From assembly GCA_015680685.1 (NCBI GenBank), contig MNCI01029140.1, positions 153,988 through 217,987 of the forward strand: 64,000 nt of DNA, read 5' to 3'. Below, piece by piece: positions 53,022 through 64,000 of this stretch. The notes under the pieces were generated by a model. It saw only the letters and a list, made by a program, of their open reading frames with translations, was not told the origin of the DNA and made no database searches. The translations under genes and the position numbers were made by a program. The stretch's first letter is position 1. Each line of letters opens with the position of its first letter. This DNA comes from Gnetum montanum. Its lineage: Eukaryota > Streptophyta > Gnetopsida > Gnetales > Gnetaceae.

Positions 53022-56000
53022 ACTAAATGAAAGCTTATTCTTAAGTTCCTTTACAAAATTAGGAAGGTATGGAATTATTGACTAACTCTTGACATCACAA
53101 ACTAACACAACAAAACTGACTTCCTAAGTGTACAAATTGACATCATTACAAAATTTGTGGTGTTCATGATACAAAATTGAACACCATGACATGACTGCTC
53201 AAATTGGATAGAAAATCCTATGACAATGTGAAGATGGATTATAAGATCAAATAATTCCAAGTGGTTGAGGTTCTTGAGACTCTAAAGGATCTTCATTAGC
53301 TTTGGGTGCACATGGTGGTTGAGGAGGTTGCGGTTATCCTATTATAGTTGCTACCTCTGATGGAAGGTAAAAGAAATCTAGTAATGCCTTTATCTTCTCC
53401 CCCTTACTTTAGGGATCATTCATAGTCCAGGCGGTATCATCAATGTGGGCTAGAATGGGATTATCCCACGAATAGGGCATTAATGGAAACAACTCCTTGA
53501 CATTGACAAACTAGTCAACAAAATTTTTTCATTCGACATAAAATGCCTTCACTTTATTTTGTAGCTCTTAGTAGTCATTCATTTTTTTGGCCAAGATCTC
53601 AATAATAGATCTCTAATAAGTGTATTTTCCCTTGAGAACCTTGAGTTCAGCGTTTTCCATCATAAGCTTTCGCTTGGTGTCCTTGTGGTTGTTGAACATA
53701 GGCTCATATGACAAGTATGAGTTGGCCACCTACTTCTCTAGTTCTAACTGTAGCCATTCGATAGTCAACATAGCTGGCTTTATGTATTGGAGGTTGGCAA
53801 GCTTCATATATTTGATTATCTCCTCTATCTGCAACACATTCAATTGATTTTCTGCTTTATTATATTGATCAATACCATCAAAAATGGGCTACCATAATTT
53901 GCATACTTGTTGAAGTTTCTGGAGGATCTCGTTCATCTTTACCTTTGCCACTTGAATGTGTTTATGATTTATTTACTTCTGTAGGCCAACTTGGTCCTTA
54001 TAATGATTTTTGACTCTCTCAAATTTGAGAGCCTCTAATTTCCAGGTAGTTACTTCTATTATAGTCTTTTGGTAAAGGACACAGACCTCCTCCATGGAGA
54101 GGTTTTTTTTTCTTAGTTTCCAATCTTTTTAACTCTATATTTGCTCTAGCTAGTTACTCCTATTATTGATGGATAAAATTAGTCAACTGATATTTATGCA
54201 CATCAACATTTCATAAGCGATGATTTTTTATGATCAGCTACATATTCTCATGGTAGGTTAGATCCAAGGCCTTCTAAATTTTATGTTGGGTGGCCTCTTC
54301 AAAGGATCAGTAGAACACTGCCATCTTCATTGCACTATCAACCCATTTTAACCTATTTTGAAGCTATTCAAGAGCTTCATCTCATGTCAATGCTAAGTTG
54401 AGAAATGTAGGGTTAGTAATTTGGGCTCTTAGTTTCAGTAACTTCTATAACCAAGCATTCATTCAACTTCTTGGCTATTTTAAGTTTCCCTTCCAAAATA
54501 ATATTCTTGTCCCTTGCTTTAATAGCTCTAATTGGGTTGCAATTATACTATCCAAAATATCAAAGACATTTGAAAGTGGTTGCCCAGTTCCTACCAATTG
54601 ATCCAACAGTTGTTCATGCTAAGTTGTGCTTAGTCTACTGCTTATGATCCCTATGGATGTTCGCACATCTATAACTGCAGTGACATCTAGTACAGACATC
54701 ACAAGTGAATTGACGGTTTTGGAAATTTTGTCAACAACCATCTTTATTGTTGTTTCTTACCCTTGGTGTTGCATCACCAATATTGTTACAGCTCCTCACC
54801 ATTATCCAAGTGCACTAAAAAGGTCACAACATTCCTAGAAATGTCTAGGAGTTGCTGCTATTCTAATAGAAATATCATTACCTCCCTAGTACTAGGATTC
54901 AACCTTGTGGACAACTGCATTCATTGGGCAAAGAAAATGGATCCACCTTCCTCCATCAAGATGACTATTTGAGCCAAATCATTTAGGTAACTCATTGTGT
55001 GCTGGTACATAGACGGGTCTCCACCACTTATGCTTGCCTATTAGTCTTACTTGCTCAAGAGCCATTCTCAGTACTCATGCAACCATTGGGATCTTGTAGT
55101 GATGTTTCATACTATTTTCTGAGAGGCAAGTGAAGGTGGTGGTTATTTCTCCTCTTCTTAGATTATTATTGTAGGAGTGTTGTCCTTTATCATCTCTACC
55201 TAATTAGTAGTTGGAGCACATTAGATAACATCATTAGTTTAGTGGGTTATTCCTCTCCTTTGACATAATTTTTTGATGAGGCATGGAAAGGGGAGTGCCT
55301 TCCTTCCATATTAATTCTCCTTGAACTAGTTCTCTATCTCCAAGTAGATTAGCTATGGAAGGTTGACTGGGAATCTTCCACTCAAAGAGGCACAAGCATA
55401 GGTAAGAAAGGTAATGATCTTTTTAAGCATCATTGTGGGATTTAGGTGAAAGGCTACAATCTTATAATGGATTCTTTCTATAAGTATAAGCATTTCATAC
55501 TCCTTAAAGTTGACACCATATCACCGCTAAACCAATTTTTTTATCCTAGGATCTACTTGCATCAAAATATTGGTAAGATTTGTCATAGTTTTAGGAAACC
55601 CAAGTGCATCTACAATAGCTTGCACCAAGTAGGACACTGAAATGTCCTTAATCTTGATTATTGAACTAGCCTGCCTACTGCTCTAGAATAAGAATGCCTC
55701 TCCCATGTATCACTTCCCACTGAAAGTGATAATTAGCCACATGGGAGAGGTCTTCAGTTGGTCCTATACCTCTTTAGGTGATTTCTACAAGAAAAAGCTA
55801 AAGTTCAAATCTTGGAGCACTATCTTCTAGATGTCCCTTGATCTAATTTGATTTAGGAAGGCCTTCATCAATGTCACCTTAAGGTTTGCTTGTTGGGCTG
55901 GTAGCTCATCCTAGTGGGAATGCTCTATTGTTGCAATCTATTTTGGAATCTGAATCTATTCTGGAATCTAATGAATAGACTTCACTTCAACCTCTTCCCT

Positions 56001-56150
56001 AAGAGGTCCCATAACATGTGTTTCAATTGGTTCTTTATAGGCCTATTCCTAGCTCCTTTCCATTCTCAGCCATTTCTCCTTGGTTAAGATGGTCCTCCTT
56101 CCTATGTATGTTTGCCTTTTGCTACCATATGCAGTCACAACACATCTATG
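53022..56150 (-). pseudogene. Athila env-like ORF remnant (copy E4, element R)
   Basis: On the minus strand the N-terminal block reads RIHYKIVAFHLNPTMMLKKI, ACASLSGRFPVNLP, YLEIEN, FPCLIKKLCQRRGITH and TNDVI (plus coordinates about 55230-55650). It is colinear with copy E1 (4582-4880). Toward 53300 the sequence is a long Lys/Glu/Leu-rich broken region, like the coiled-coil half of E3. Plus-strand open frames across it are antisense shadows. Broken by many stops. Similarity to E1 appears higher than to E2/E3, suggesting two env-like subfamilies. Confidence 0.7.
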
Positions 56151-56950
56151 GATTAGTAGATATAATGTGTAACTTAAATATTTGGATATCTTATCTCATT
56201 AATTAGTTACACTTGGCTATTGTTGGAGCATGGTAGATTTATTATTTTATTAATTTTTATTATAAGTGTCATCAAAGCTCATTGGAAGGATTTTAAATTT
56301 TGTAATTTGGTGTTTTAATGTTGATTCCTTAGTTAAACCTTTATGGGAGTTAGAAAAATGTTGAAACTTTTTCTATTAAAAAAAGCACATTTGTGGCCTC
56401 CATGACTAAGAGCTTACCTTTCGGAGTTACAAGGTCAAAGAACAAAGTTATTCAGATAAATGGTTAGGAAGTTATGGGCTTTGAAAACTACAAAAATACT
56501 CCTTAGGCATTTGAGAGAAAATGTGAAAAATTACAAAGGGGTTGTGCATATATATAGTATTTTTCTACTACATTGATGAAGTTACATATATGCATGGGCT
56601 CCATCAATAGGACCTCGTGTATCGGGTCCATAAATGAAATTTTCAAACTTGAATATTTCAAAAAATAAAAGGAAGTTTTGAATGAATTTGGATCTCTGGA
56701 GTTCTAGAAAAGCCAAGAATATGATGAAATCATTGAAGAGGGTCTTTGAAAGCTCAAAAATTCAAAATTTTGATGGAGAATGTGTGAATTGAAGAAAATA
56801 CTTAAACGAGCACACTGTTGAATGTAGAAGATGGGTGCACAAAAGATTCTAATTATAATAATGTCTAAGGATAAGGTGTTTAATGCACCCATCCAAAAGA
56901 TATGCAAGTGGATCCTCCCCATAGCAAGCACATGTCCTATTAACTCTTAC
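56151..56950 (-). mobile_element. Spacer between pol and env-like ORF, element R
   Basis: Non-coding; no conserved block seen. Position corresponds to the post-pol spacers at 29461-30480 and 904-1260. Confidence 0.5.
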
Positions 56951-57760
56951 ATAACCTCAACCTAACGAATCCATGAGCCCCATGGGTGATTAATGATTTA
57001 TGAAAATTACGGACCAAATCCTTGAAAACTCTACCAAATAATTCAAGTAAATTAGGCAAAGACACTAAATAAGAACATTGGATAGGTAGAGTTGATAATT
57101 TTCAATACACCAACTCATAGGGAGAGTAGCCTATAGGAATTTTCCATGTTGAGTGGTATTATCAAAGGACATCATTTAATTTTATGCTTCAATCTCTCCT
57201 ATATTTGCTAATAGTTCTCATTAGGATCTTCATAATCTACTTATTGGTAACTTCTAATTGACTATTGGCTTGTTTGTGGTAGGATATTGTTAATTTATGT
57301 CCAACCCCCAAGTGTTGCATAAGTTTGCAAAACGTAGCACCTATAAAAAGGGTTTTGTTGTTAGAAATTAGTGCACATGGCATCCCAAACCTATTTACAA
57401 CATTTTGTTATACAAACGATGTAGCAATGGATGATGTACAGTTGATGATTATTGTTGCTTCTGCCCATTTTGTATAGTAGTAATCAATGGTGACAATTAT
57501 ATATTACTTTCCATTTGACATGGATATGATAGAACTCATGAAGTCGATGCCCCATATGTCAAAGGGTTCTAGTGGTTGAATCCACTGTTGAGGTCCCTCC
57601 ATTTGTGCAATCATCCCATCATCTCATTGACAACATTCACAAAAGTGGATAAATTGGTGGGTGTCCCTAAAGATGGTTGGCTAATAATACCCTACCATTA
57701 GGAACTTAATGATCATGCATCTCAAAACATAGTGGTCCCCACAAGAAACTTCATGAGCAT
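56951..57760 (-). pseudogene. Athila integrase, element R
   Basis: Minus strand: FDIWGIDFM (first Asp retained, near 57550), VTIDYYTKWAEATIIINCTS, SIATSF, PCALISNNKTLFIGATFCKL (second catalytic Asp changed to Asn), QHLGVGHKLT, YHKQANSQLEVTNK (third Glu retained, near 57250). Upstream, an H/C-rich stretch near 57600-57740 is consistent with the zinc-binding N-terminus. Stops occur, and the core has lost one of its three catalytic residues. Confidence 0.78.
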
Positions 57761-59505
57761 CTTGGAGAATGTGCAGTTGATCAGCATCAAGTACATACCA
57801 ACAAACTAGGCCATTGGTGCACACCTTGTAAAGGTTTCCATTGATTTCCATGAAGTGTTGGACTTGATGAAGAAACTATTATTTCTTCCTATAGTCCAAA
57901 TCTTATGACATCTCTTGATTGAAATGGTAAGGATGTCATCATAACATTTTGGTTTTATGGGCATTTGTTCATTTATTGCATAAGCAAAGAGAAGCTCATT
58001 TGGGAATTCGTTAGAGAGTGGAATCTCCTCCTCTTTTTCATCCCATTGTAACTGAGACAAATGATCAGCAATCACATTCTCAATCTCCTTTTGATTTACT
58101 ACTATAAGATCGAATTCCTATAAGATCACCAACCACCATATGACACGAGGGCTCACCGTCGACTTGTTCATTAGGATGTGGATGGCACTATGGTCAATGT
58201 GCACAAATACTTTATATCCAAGCACATACTATCTAAACTTTTTTAGAGCATACACCACTGCCATCCATACTTAGTCTATGGTGGTGTAATTGAGTTGCAC
58301 AACCACAATGCTTTGGCTTATGTAGTGGATATAATATGGATATTTTTTATCACCCAATTATGTAAGCACGACTTCCAAGCCATAATTATATGCATCTATC
58401 ATGATATGAAATAGTCTATACTACTTAGGTGCTCATAGAATTGGAGTCTTTGCAAGCTTCTACTTGAGAATCTGGAATGATTTTTTGCATTCCTTGGTCC
58501 AAATGAATGGAGCATCTTTCTTTGTTAGCTCAACCATCAGTTTTGAGTTCTTAGAGAAATTATCTATGAATCATAAATAGTAGCCAGTGTGTCTAAGGAA
58601 TGATCAAACATCTTTAATATTTTCTAATTAGAAAATTATTCCTTTGATGATCCTTATCTTTTTAGGATTCATCTTAATCCCTTCTTGAGAAATTTTGTGC
58701 CCTAGTACAATAACCTCCTAAACCATGAGATGGCTCTTTTGCCAATTGAGATGCAAGTTTGTTTCCACACATATTTTGAGTACTTGTTCAAGGCATTCCA
58801 AGGCTTGCTCAAATGTAGCACCATAAGTGGTGAAGTCATCCATAAAGACTTCCACTTTGGTACCAATTATCTTCTTAAAGATGCTTAAGACTAGGTGTTG
58901 GAAAGTTCATGTGCATTGCACAAACCAAAAGGCATCTTTCAATATGCAAAAGTCCCTTAGGGACTCATGAATATTGTTTTGGTTTGGTATTTTGGTATAA
59001 TCTAGATTTGGTTATAGCCATTATAACCATCCAAAAAATTGTAATATTAATGCCCAAATATGGTTCCCAACACCTAATCAACAAATGATAATGGAAAATA
59101 ATCTTTGAATTTTGCCATGTTTAACAATGTGAATTTGATAAAAAACCCACCATTTACCATCTTTCTTTGGCACTATCACAAGTGGGGTAAGCCACTCAAT
59201 ATTCACAATGGGCTAGATGAACCCTTTCTTGAGGAGTTGCTCAATCTCCTTTTTGATGATCTATTTTAATTTTTGGTTCAACCACCATTGTGGTTACCTC
59301 CTTGGCTTCATAGATAGATTGGTATACATGTGGTGCTAGCATATCCATGGATCAATTCCAGTGAGTATAGGATATGACCAAGCAAAGGCTATTGACCATT
59401 TGTTAACCACATTTAATAGCATTTGTTTCTATTCAAGAGAAAGATTACTCTTAAGAGGTTGGACATCTAGGATCTTAATGATGAATATGTTATGTAGGAA
59501 CATGA
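57761..59505 (-). pseudogene. Athila RT and RNase H, element R (5' truncated)
   Basis: On the minus strand from 59505: linker EYMF, NVVNKWSIAFAWSYP, ILTGIDPWIC; RT start QLLKKGFI and PLVIVPKKDGKW; MPFGLCNA; the catalytic box VFMDDFTTYGATFEQALECL (about 58790-58850, both Asp present); QKSHLMV, IVLGHKISQEGIKMNPKKI. RNase H end VIADHLSQLQWDEKEEEIPL continues into LSNEFPNELLFAYAINEQMP (57880-58080). Several frameshifts. The element ends at 59505; its protease, gag, PBS and 5' LTR are not present, and a forward gag follows. Confidence 0.78.
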
Positions 59506-61560
59506 ATATTGGGACTATCATCCCAATGAAACACAATGGAAAAGAGATTAGCAACAAGAGAAATGCTATGAATCTATGAATGAGAAATGATTTATTAACC
59601 CTTTGTCATTGCTAAACCACTCTTCTCTCCTTGATTTTGCTGAAGGGAACATGAACCAAAATTTACAGTCCATTGTAAATAATCCTAGTTTAGCTCAGAA
59701 TGGATCTTATGATCATAAGGGATCCAAAGGTGGGAGTCATAATAGGGAGAAAGAAAAGAATCATGATGATGATCATGGACATGACCATTGAAGAGGAGGT
59801 GGTAGGCACCATGGTGCTAGTACTCCCTCTTCATCTTCATCATCCTCTTCTTCCTTCTCAAGCTTTGAGTAAAGCTATAGAGGGCATGACCATGATGAAG
59901 GTGATTAGTGGGATAGAAATGATCATGATCATAGAGCCTACCAAGATGATCGAGATTAGAGATATGGACATTCAACGGAGGCCCACCACCATGAGAGAAT
60001 GGTAGCAAAGGGCATCATAAGAACCATGGTCATCATAGAGGCCATGACTATGACGAGCCTTTGCACGCATCTTGAAACATGTTGAACATTGTAGAGGTAG
60101 TTAAAATTTTCCAAGTTTGAGAGGGGGATACAATTCAAATCTGTATAATCATCTACAAGCCTTTCAGGATGCTTGTGCCTTGTAGAACATAGAAAATTAT
60201 TGGTAAAAACTTAAGCTATTTTTAAGGACATGCATAAAAAAAGTAGAAAGTTGGTATCACCCTTTTGAGCCAAGATCAATTCATAGATGGAGTACAATCC
60301 TTGAACTATGTAAGGATAAATAACATACACACTTCAGAAAGAAAATCTAAGGATGGTGACAAAGAATACATTTACCTTTTAAGGTAGCCATGGATTAGTA
60401 TTATTCTTTTTTTCATAGATGTCTTGGCTATGGTTATTCTCAATGGGGGTAACTTCACCATATCATAGATGGGCTTCAATTAGAAATGAGGATAACTCTT
60501 GGGATCTATGCCCAAGAGAGCTTGTTAGAACTAATAGCCCATTAGATCCGAAGGCTCATTGAGTAGGTTGCAAAAGAAGAAGGAGAGCTTAGAAAGAGGA
60601 AAAGTGCTAAAGAGTATAATCAAGATCCTTCCATAAAAGAAAGGGAAGTTTGATTTGTTTAGAATGAGGAGGAGGCACCACATGATGAAGTGATGTAGGG
60701 AAAAATCTTATTGATCTAGAAATATATCTCTAAAATTTTAGCTAAGGTAGATAAAATGTAGTACTCTTTGGATGAAAAGGTCCAAATAACTTTAAAAATT
60801 GTAGAGGAATCCAAATAGCAAAGTAGTAATCATGATTGCAGGAGAAGGAAGGAAGCTAAACATGCCCACGAAAGGGATAAGGGTAAAGTTACCATCTTAG
60901 AAGAGGTTGTGGAGTTTGAATCAGATGATGATGGTGGATGTGACATCTACCAATATGAACATCTTAAGGGATGTTTATTCTATTTTGTAACACTTGCAAG
61001 AATTTTTGGTGTACGCTCTAAATCGTAGATTGGGAGAAGGCAAGCACCCAAAACATTACCTTATCCTCAAGGTAATCTAAGGTAGTTCCACCAACAACAA
61101 ACCTATTATTCAAGTGGAGTTCCACCAAAAAAAAATTGGGTAGTATCATCAATGAAAACATCCATAGTAGTGGAGGATGCCACCACCAAGGTAGTAGTAC
61201 CCTTACCTATAGCTAGATCCATATGGGTACTATGTTTAGCAACTCATGCCTTTGCATGACTCTTCCAGTTACATTTCTTTCCAGCATCATTACTACTCTT
61301 CTAAGTACTATAAAGCTCATTCTCCATCTTCAGGAGGGGAGTCCCCATATACTTATCACCCTTCTCATCCTTCTACTCAAGTTCCTCCATCCTCAATCCA
61401 ATTACCAGTAGCTCCATAAATGCAAGATGAAATTCTAGCCTAGTTGCAATAACATAACGCCACCAGGGCCATTAATTTATAGCTAGCTCCTCAACTAAGT
61501 GGTTCAGAACCTAGACTCAGAAAAAGATCATTCTTCTGAACCAATAGCCCTATAAATCCC
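59506..61560 (+). pseudogene. Athila gag, element F (continued)
   Basis: Resumes forward gag with sequence like 'CCATAGAAGCACAATATC' of 23710 (EYWDYHPNETQW). A Gly/Ser/His/Asp-rich low-complexity part follows (59690-60060), then the core block WQKLKLF-like near 60195, VESWYHPFEPRSIHRWSTIL, HRCLGYGYSQ, HIIDGLQ, and VAKEEGELRKRKSAKEYNQD. The coiled-coil ILAKVDKM and IVEESK and the diverged CCHC-like GCDIYQYEHLKGC (second Cys lost) are near 60940-60980. A Pro/Ser/Tyr-rich tail runs to 61560. Frames alternate and stops are common. Confidence 0.74.
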
Positions 61561-62620
61561 TCACAAATGCATGTGGCTAATAACCCTACTTCTTCCTCAT
61601 CCTTTGCATCTAATTCGTTTAAGCCCCTTTTAAACCAATCATCTCCCAAAGTTCATACCATCATGTTAACCTATGTGGTAATCGATTGTATAAAAAATGG
61701 CCACCTTTCTAGAAAATTATCTAATGCTATAATTCCTCTCATTTACCTTCAAATAATCAAGAATGAGCCTTGAAAAGCTCTTCTAGATTTAGCCTCTCAT
61801 GTCAATCTAATTTCTCATGAGATGTACAAAGCCAAAAACCTACCTCCACTCAAGAAGAGTAACATTCATCTTGAGTTAATAGACGAATCCATCACTATTT
61901 CCTTGGGATTAGTGAAGGACATTGTGACCACCCTCTATGGGTGGCTATATCTTGTTGACTTCCTGGTCATCTATATTTAAAATTACAAGGGGAACTTCCC
62001 AATCATCATGGAAATAGCTTAGCTAAGTATCGTTGATGCATAGTTCGAGATCCAAGATCTTTCCTTAGAGATTTCAAAGGAAAATGCATTTGGAAATATG
62101 ATGAAGAAGAAAGTTCTATGCATTGCATACAATGATACAGGGTGCAACTCTATATAGAAACTATGGACCATAAAAATCATATCAATCTAGGCATGCAAAT
62201 AGTATGTAGATGAATCTGCAATTCAAAGGTGCCTATATATAGTAGCCACAAAAAAAGGGGATACCTAGTGGCTCATAGTTGATATTGAAAAGAACATACT
62301 TTACATGGAACCTATGGAGAGGCTAACATGTGCCTATGTTAAATGCATGAATGAAATAGAGTAAGTTTATCACTAACTCTCTGATGATGAACCTAATGAT
62401 ACCTTGGGGAGAGTTGGAAATCATTAAAAATTTCAAACAAGAGGCCTTAGGGTTGAAAACTCTACCTACTGACATGGAGTATGCGTTCCTGAAAAATGGC
62501 AAGCCAATGATAATCAATGCCAACCTTGGTCTTGAATAGAAAGAGAAGCTAATGAATGTGGTTAATAGATGGCCAATAACCTTTTCTTGGTCATATCCTA
62601 CACACACTAGGATTGATCCT
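61561..62620 (+). pseudogene. Athila protease and linker, element F
   Basis: MHVANNPTSSSSFASNSFKP opens at 61567; TIMLTYVVIDCIKNGHLSRK, ALLDLASHVNLISHEMYKAK (active-site position DLGASVNL reads DLASHVNL), KSNIHLELIDESITISLGL, DIVTTLYGWLYLVDFLVI, FPIIMEIA and VDA, then the linker CLYIVATKKGDT and WLIVDIEKNILYMEP to SWSYPTHTRIDPRIC near 62625. The protease catalytic glycine is lost. The linker is the reference for the fragment at 496-903. Confidence 0.74.
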
Positions 62621-64000
62621 CGGATATGCTAGCATCATATCTATACTAATTCTTTCATCAAGCCAAAGAAGTAGCCATAGTAGCAACTGAATCCAAAATT
62701 GAAGTAGATCATCAAGAAGGAAATTAAATAGCTCCTCAAGATAGGGTTCATCTATCTAATTGCTTATAGTGAGTGGGTTAGCATACTTGTAATGGTGCCA
62801 AAGAAAGATGGTAAGTGGATGGTGTATATTAACTTCAGTTTGTTGAACATGAAGACATACAAAGATCAATTTTTCTTGCCATTTGAGGACTAGGTGTTGG
62901 ACACCATTTCTAGACATTGTTGTCATAGCTTTCTAGATAGTTATAGTGGCTATAACCAAATTTAGGTTGCACTAGAAGATGAAGCCAAACTACAATCACA
63001 AGTCCTTGGGAGACGTTTACATATAGAAAGATTCTTTCTGATCTATGAAATGCCCCTACAACCTTCCAACACCTTGTCCTTAGCATTTTTTAGAAGCAGA
63101 TTGGTAGTAGGATGGAAGTCTTCATGGATGATTACTCCACCTATGGTGCTACATTTGAGTAGGCCGTAGACTGCCTTGAGAAAGTGCTCAAAAGATGCAT
63201 GAAGACAAACCTTTAGCTCAATTGAAAAAAGAGCTATTTGATTGTCTAAGAGGACAATATTCTTGGGCATAGAATTTCTCAAGAAAGGATTAAGGTGGAC
63301 CCTAAAAATATTAGGATCATCCAAAGAATAACCTGCTAATTGGAAACTATTAAATATGTCCTAGTCATTCGTTGAACACACTTGCTACTACTAATGATTC
63401 ATAGAGATTTTCTATAAGATCACTAAATCATTGGTCAAGCATACAAACAAAAATGCTCCATTCATATGGATGGAGGATTGAAAAAATGCATTCTAGCAAA
63501 TTAAATAAAATATTATAAAAAATATAATTCTATGAGGACCTGATCAGTCCTAACCATTTCACATCATGACAGACACATCAAAATATTCCTTGGATGCAAT
63601 GCTTACATAGTTGGATGATAACAAATGTCTTTATTACATCCACTACATAAGTTAAAGCATTGTAGGTGCATAATTGAACTATACCAAAACAAAGAAAGGA
63701 CTATTGGTAGTGGTGTATGTCTTACAAAAGTTTAGGTACTATGTGCTTTGATAGAAGGTGTTTGTGCACACCAACCATAGTGCCATTTGCTTTCTCATAA
63801 ACAAGCTAACAATGAGCCCCATTTTATATAGTGGCTAGTGATCTTTACAATGGTGAATCGAAAGGGAACTAAGAATGTGATCACTGACCATTCTTCCTAG
63901 TTACGATGGGATAGCAAAGAGGAGGAGTCTCCACTTTCTGATCATTTTCTTGATGAACTCCTCTTTTCTAGTGTGATAAATGAACAAGTGCCCATTGAAC
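62621..64000 (+). pseudogene. Athila RT/RNase H, element F, runs off window
   Basis: RT: IIKKEIK, a stop and LLKIGFIY, SEWVSILVMVPKKDGKW, NFSLLNMKTYKDQF, SFLDSYSGYNQI, then a shifted frame with VFMDDYSTYGATFEQAVDCL (63115-63180, both catalytic Asp present), KRCMKTNL and ILGHRISQERIKVDPKNIRI. RNase H: PFHIMTDTSKYSLDAML, KKGLLVVVYVLQKFRYYVL, VFVHTNHSAICFLINKLT, near the end RWDSKEEESPLSDHFLDELL. The window ends before integrase. Minus-strand open frames at 62323-62607 and 63043-63324 are antisense shadows. Confidence 0.8.

Noticed and set aside
54398-54972. Plus-strand open frames in the 53-56 kb region
   Set aside because: The sense strand of this region is minus (Athila env-like remnant); plus frames are shadows.
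59690-60010. His/Asp/Met-rich frames as possible metal-binding proteins
   Set aside because: Low-complexity basic/acidic part of Athila gag, as at 23990-24290; frames alternate with stops.
62323-62607. 94-codon minus-strand frame
   Set aside because: Antisense of the Athila protease-RT linker of element F.

Overview
The window looks like heterochromatic DNA from a large plant genome. It is AT-rich and poor in genes, built almost entirely from decayed, nested LTR retrotransposons with a few broken host genes between them. A conifer-like genome is plausible, but nothing in the sequence fixes the species. I find no intact protein-coding gene, no rRNA or tRNA gene and no CRISPR array. Most in-frame breaks are TAG, TAA or TGA at places where relatives carry Gln, Arg or Trp codons, as expected from old methylated DNA. 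All family calls come from reading translated motifs by eye.

Layout. 1-1260: a reverse-strand LTR next to the tail of an Athila-like pol. 2597-3533: an LRR receptor-kinase pseudogene. 4561-7760: an Athila env-like ORF remnant and its 3' LTR. 7761-9576: 3' flank and remnant of a pepsin-like aspartic protease gene (minus strand). 9553-22456 and 22457-41904: a head-to-tail tandem duplication. Each copy reads: truncated Athila LTR, tRNA-Asp-type PBS, Athila gag/PR/RT(/RNase H/integrase), Athila 3' end, two Tat/Ogre-like LTRs, a 30-bp minisatellite, Tat-like gag and protease, then an Athila env-like ORF. The copies differ by large internal deletions. 42930-43784: the 3' LTR ending the second copy. 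43891-47150: a second copy of the aspartic protease locus, broken by an arginine decarboxylase fragment and a Ty1/copia-type LTR. 48120-51077: a Reina-like chromovirus remnant cut within RT by an Athila 5' LTR at 51078. That forward Athila element (51078-52139, then 59506 to the window end) is split by a reverse-strand Athila element (52140-59505) that has only its 3' LTR.

Relationships. The Ty3/gypsy pieces are Athila (LTRs TGATGA...TCATCA, tRNA-Asp-like PBS, G-rich PPT, env-like ORF after pol), Tat/Ogre-like (long repeat-filled LTRs, different PBS) and one chromovirus. The most informative structure is the tandem duplication. Its junction at 22453-22456 carries a 4-bp microhomology, and both copies share inactivating lesions, so the elements were dead before they were duplicated. 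Gene function is essentially extinct here; the value of the window lies in its layered history and in unusual LTR and leader repeats.
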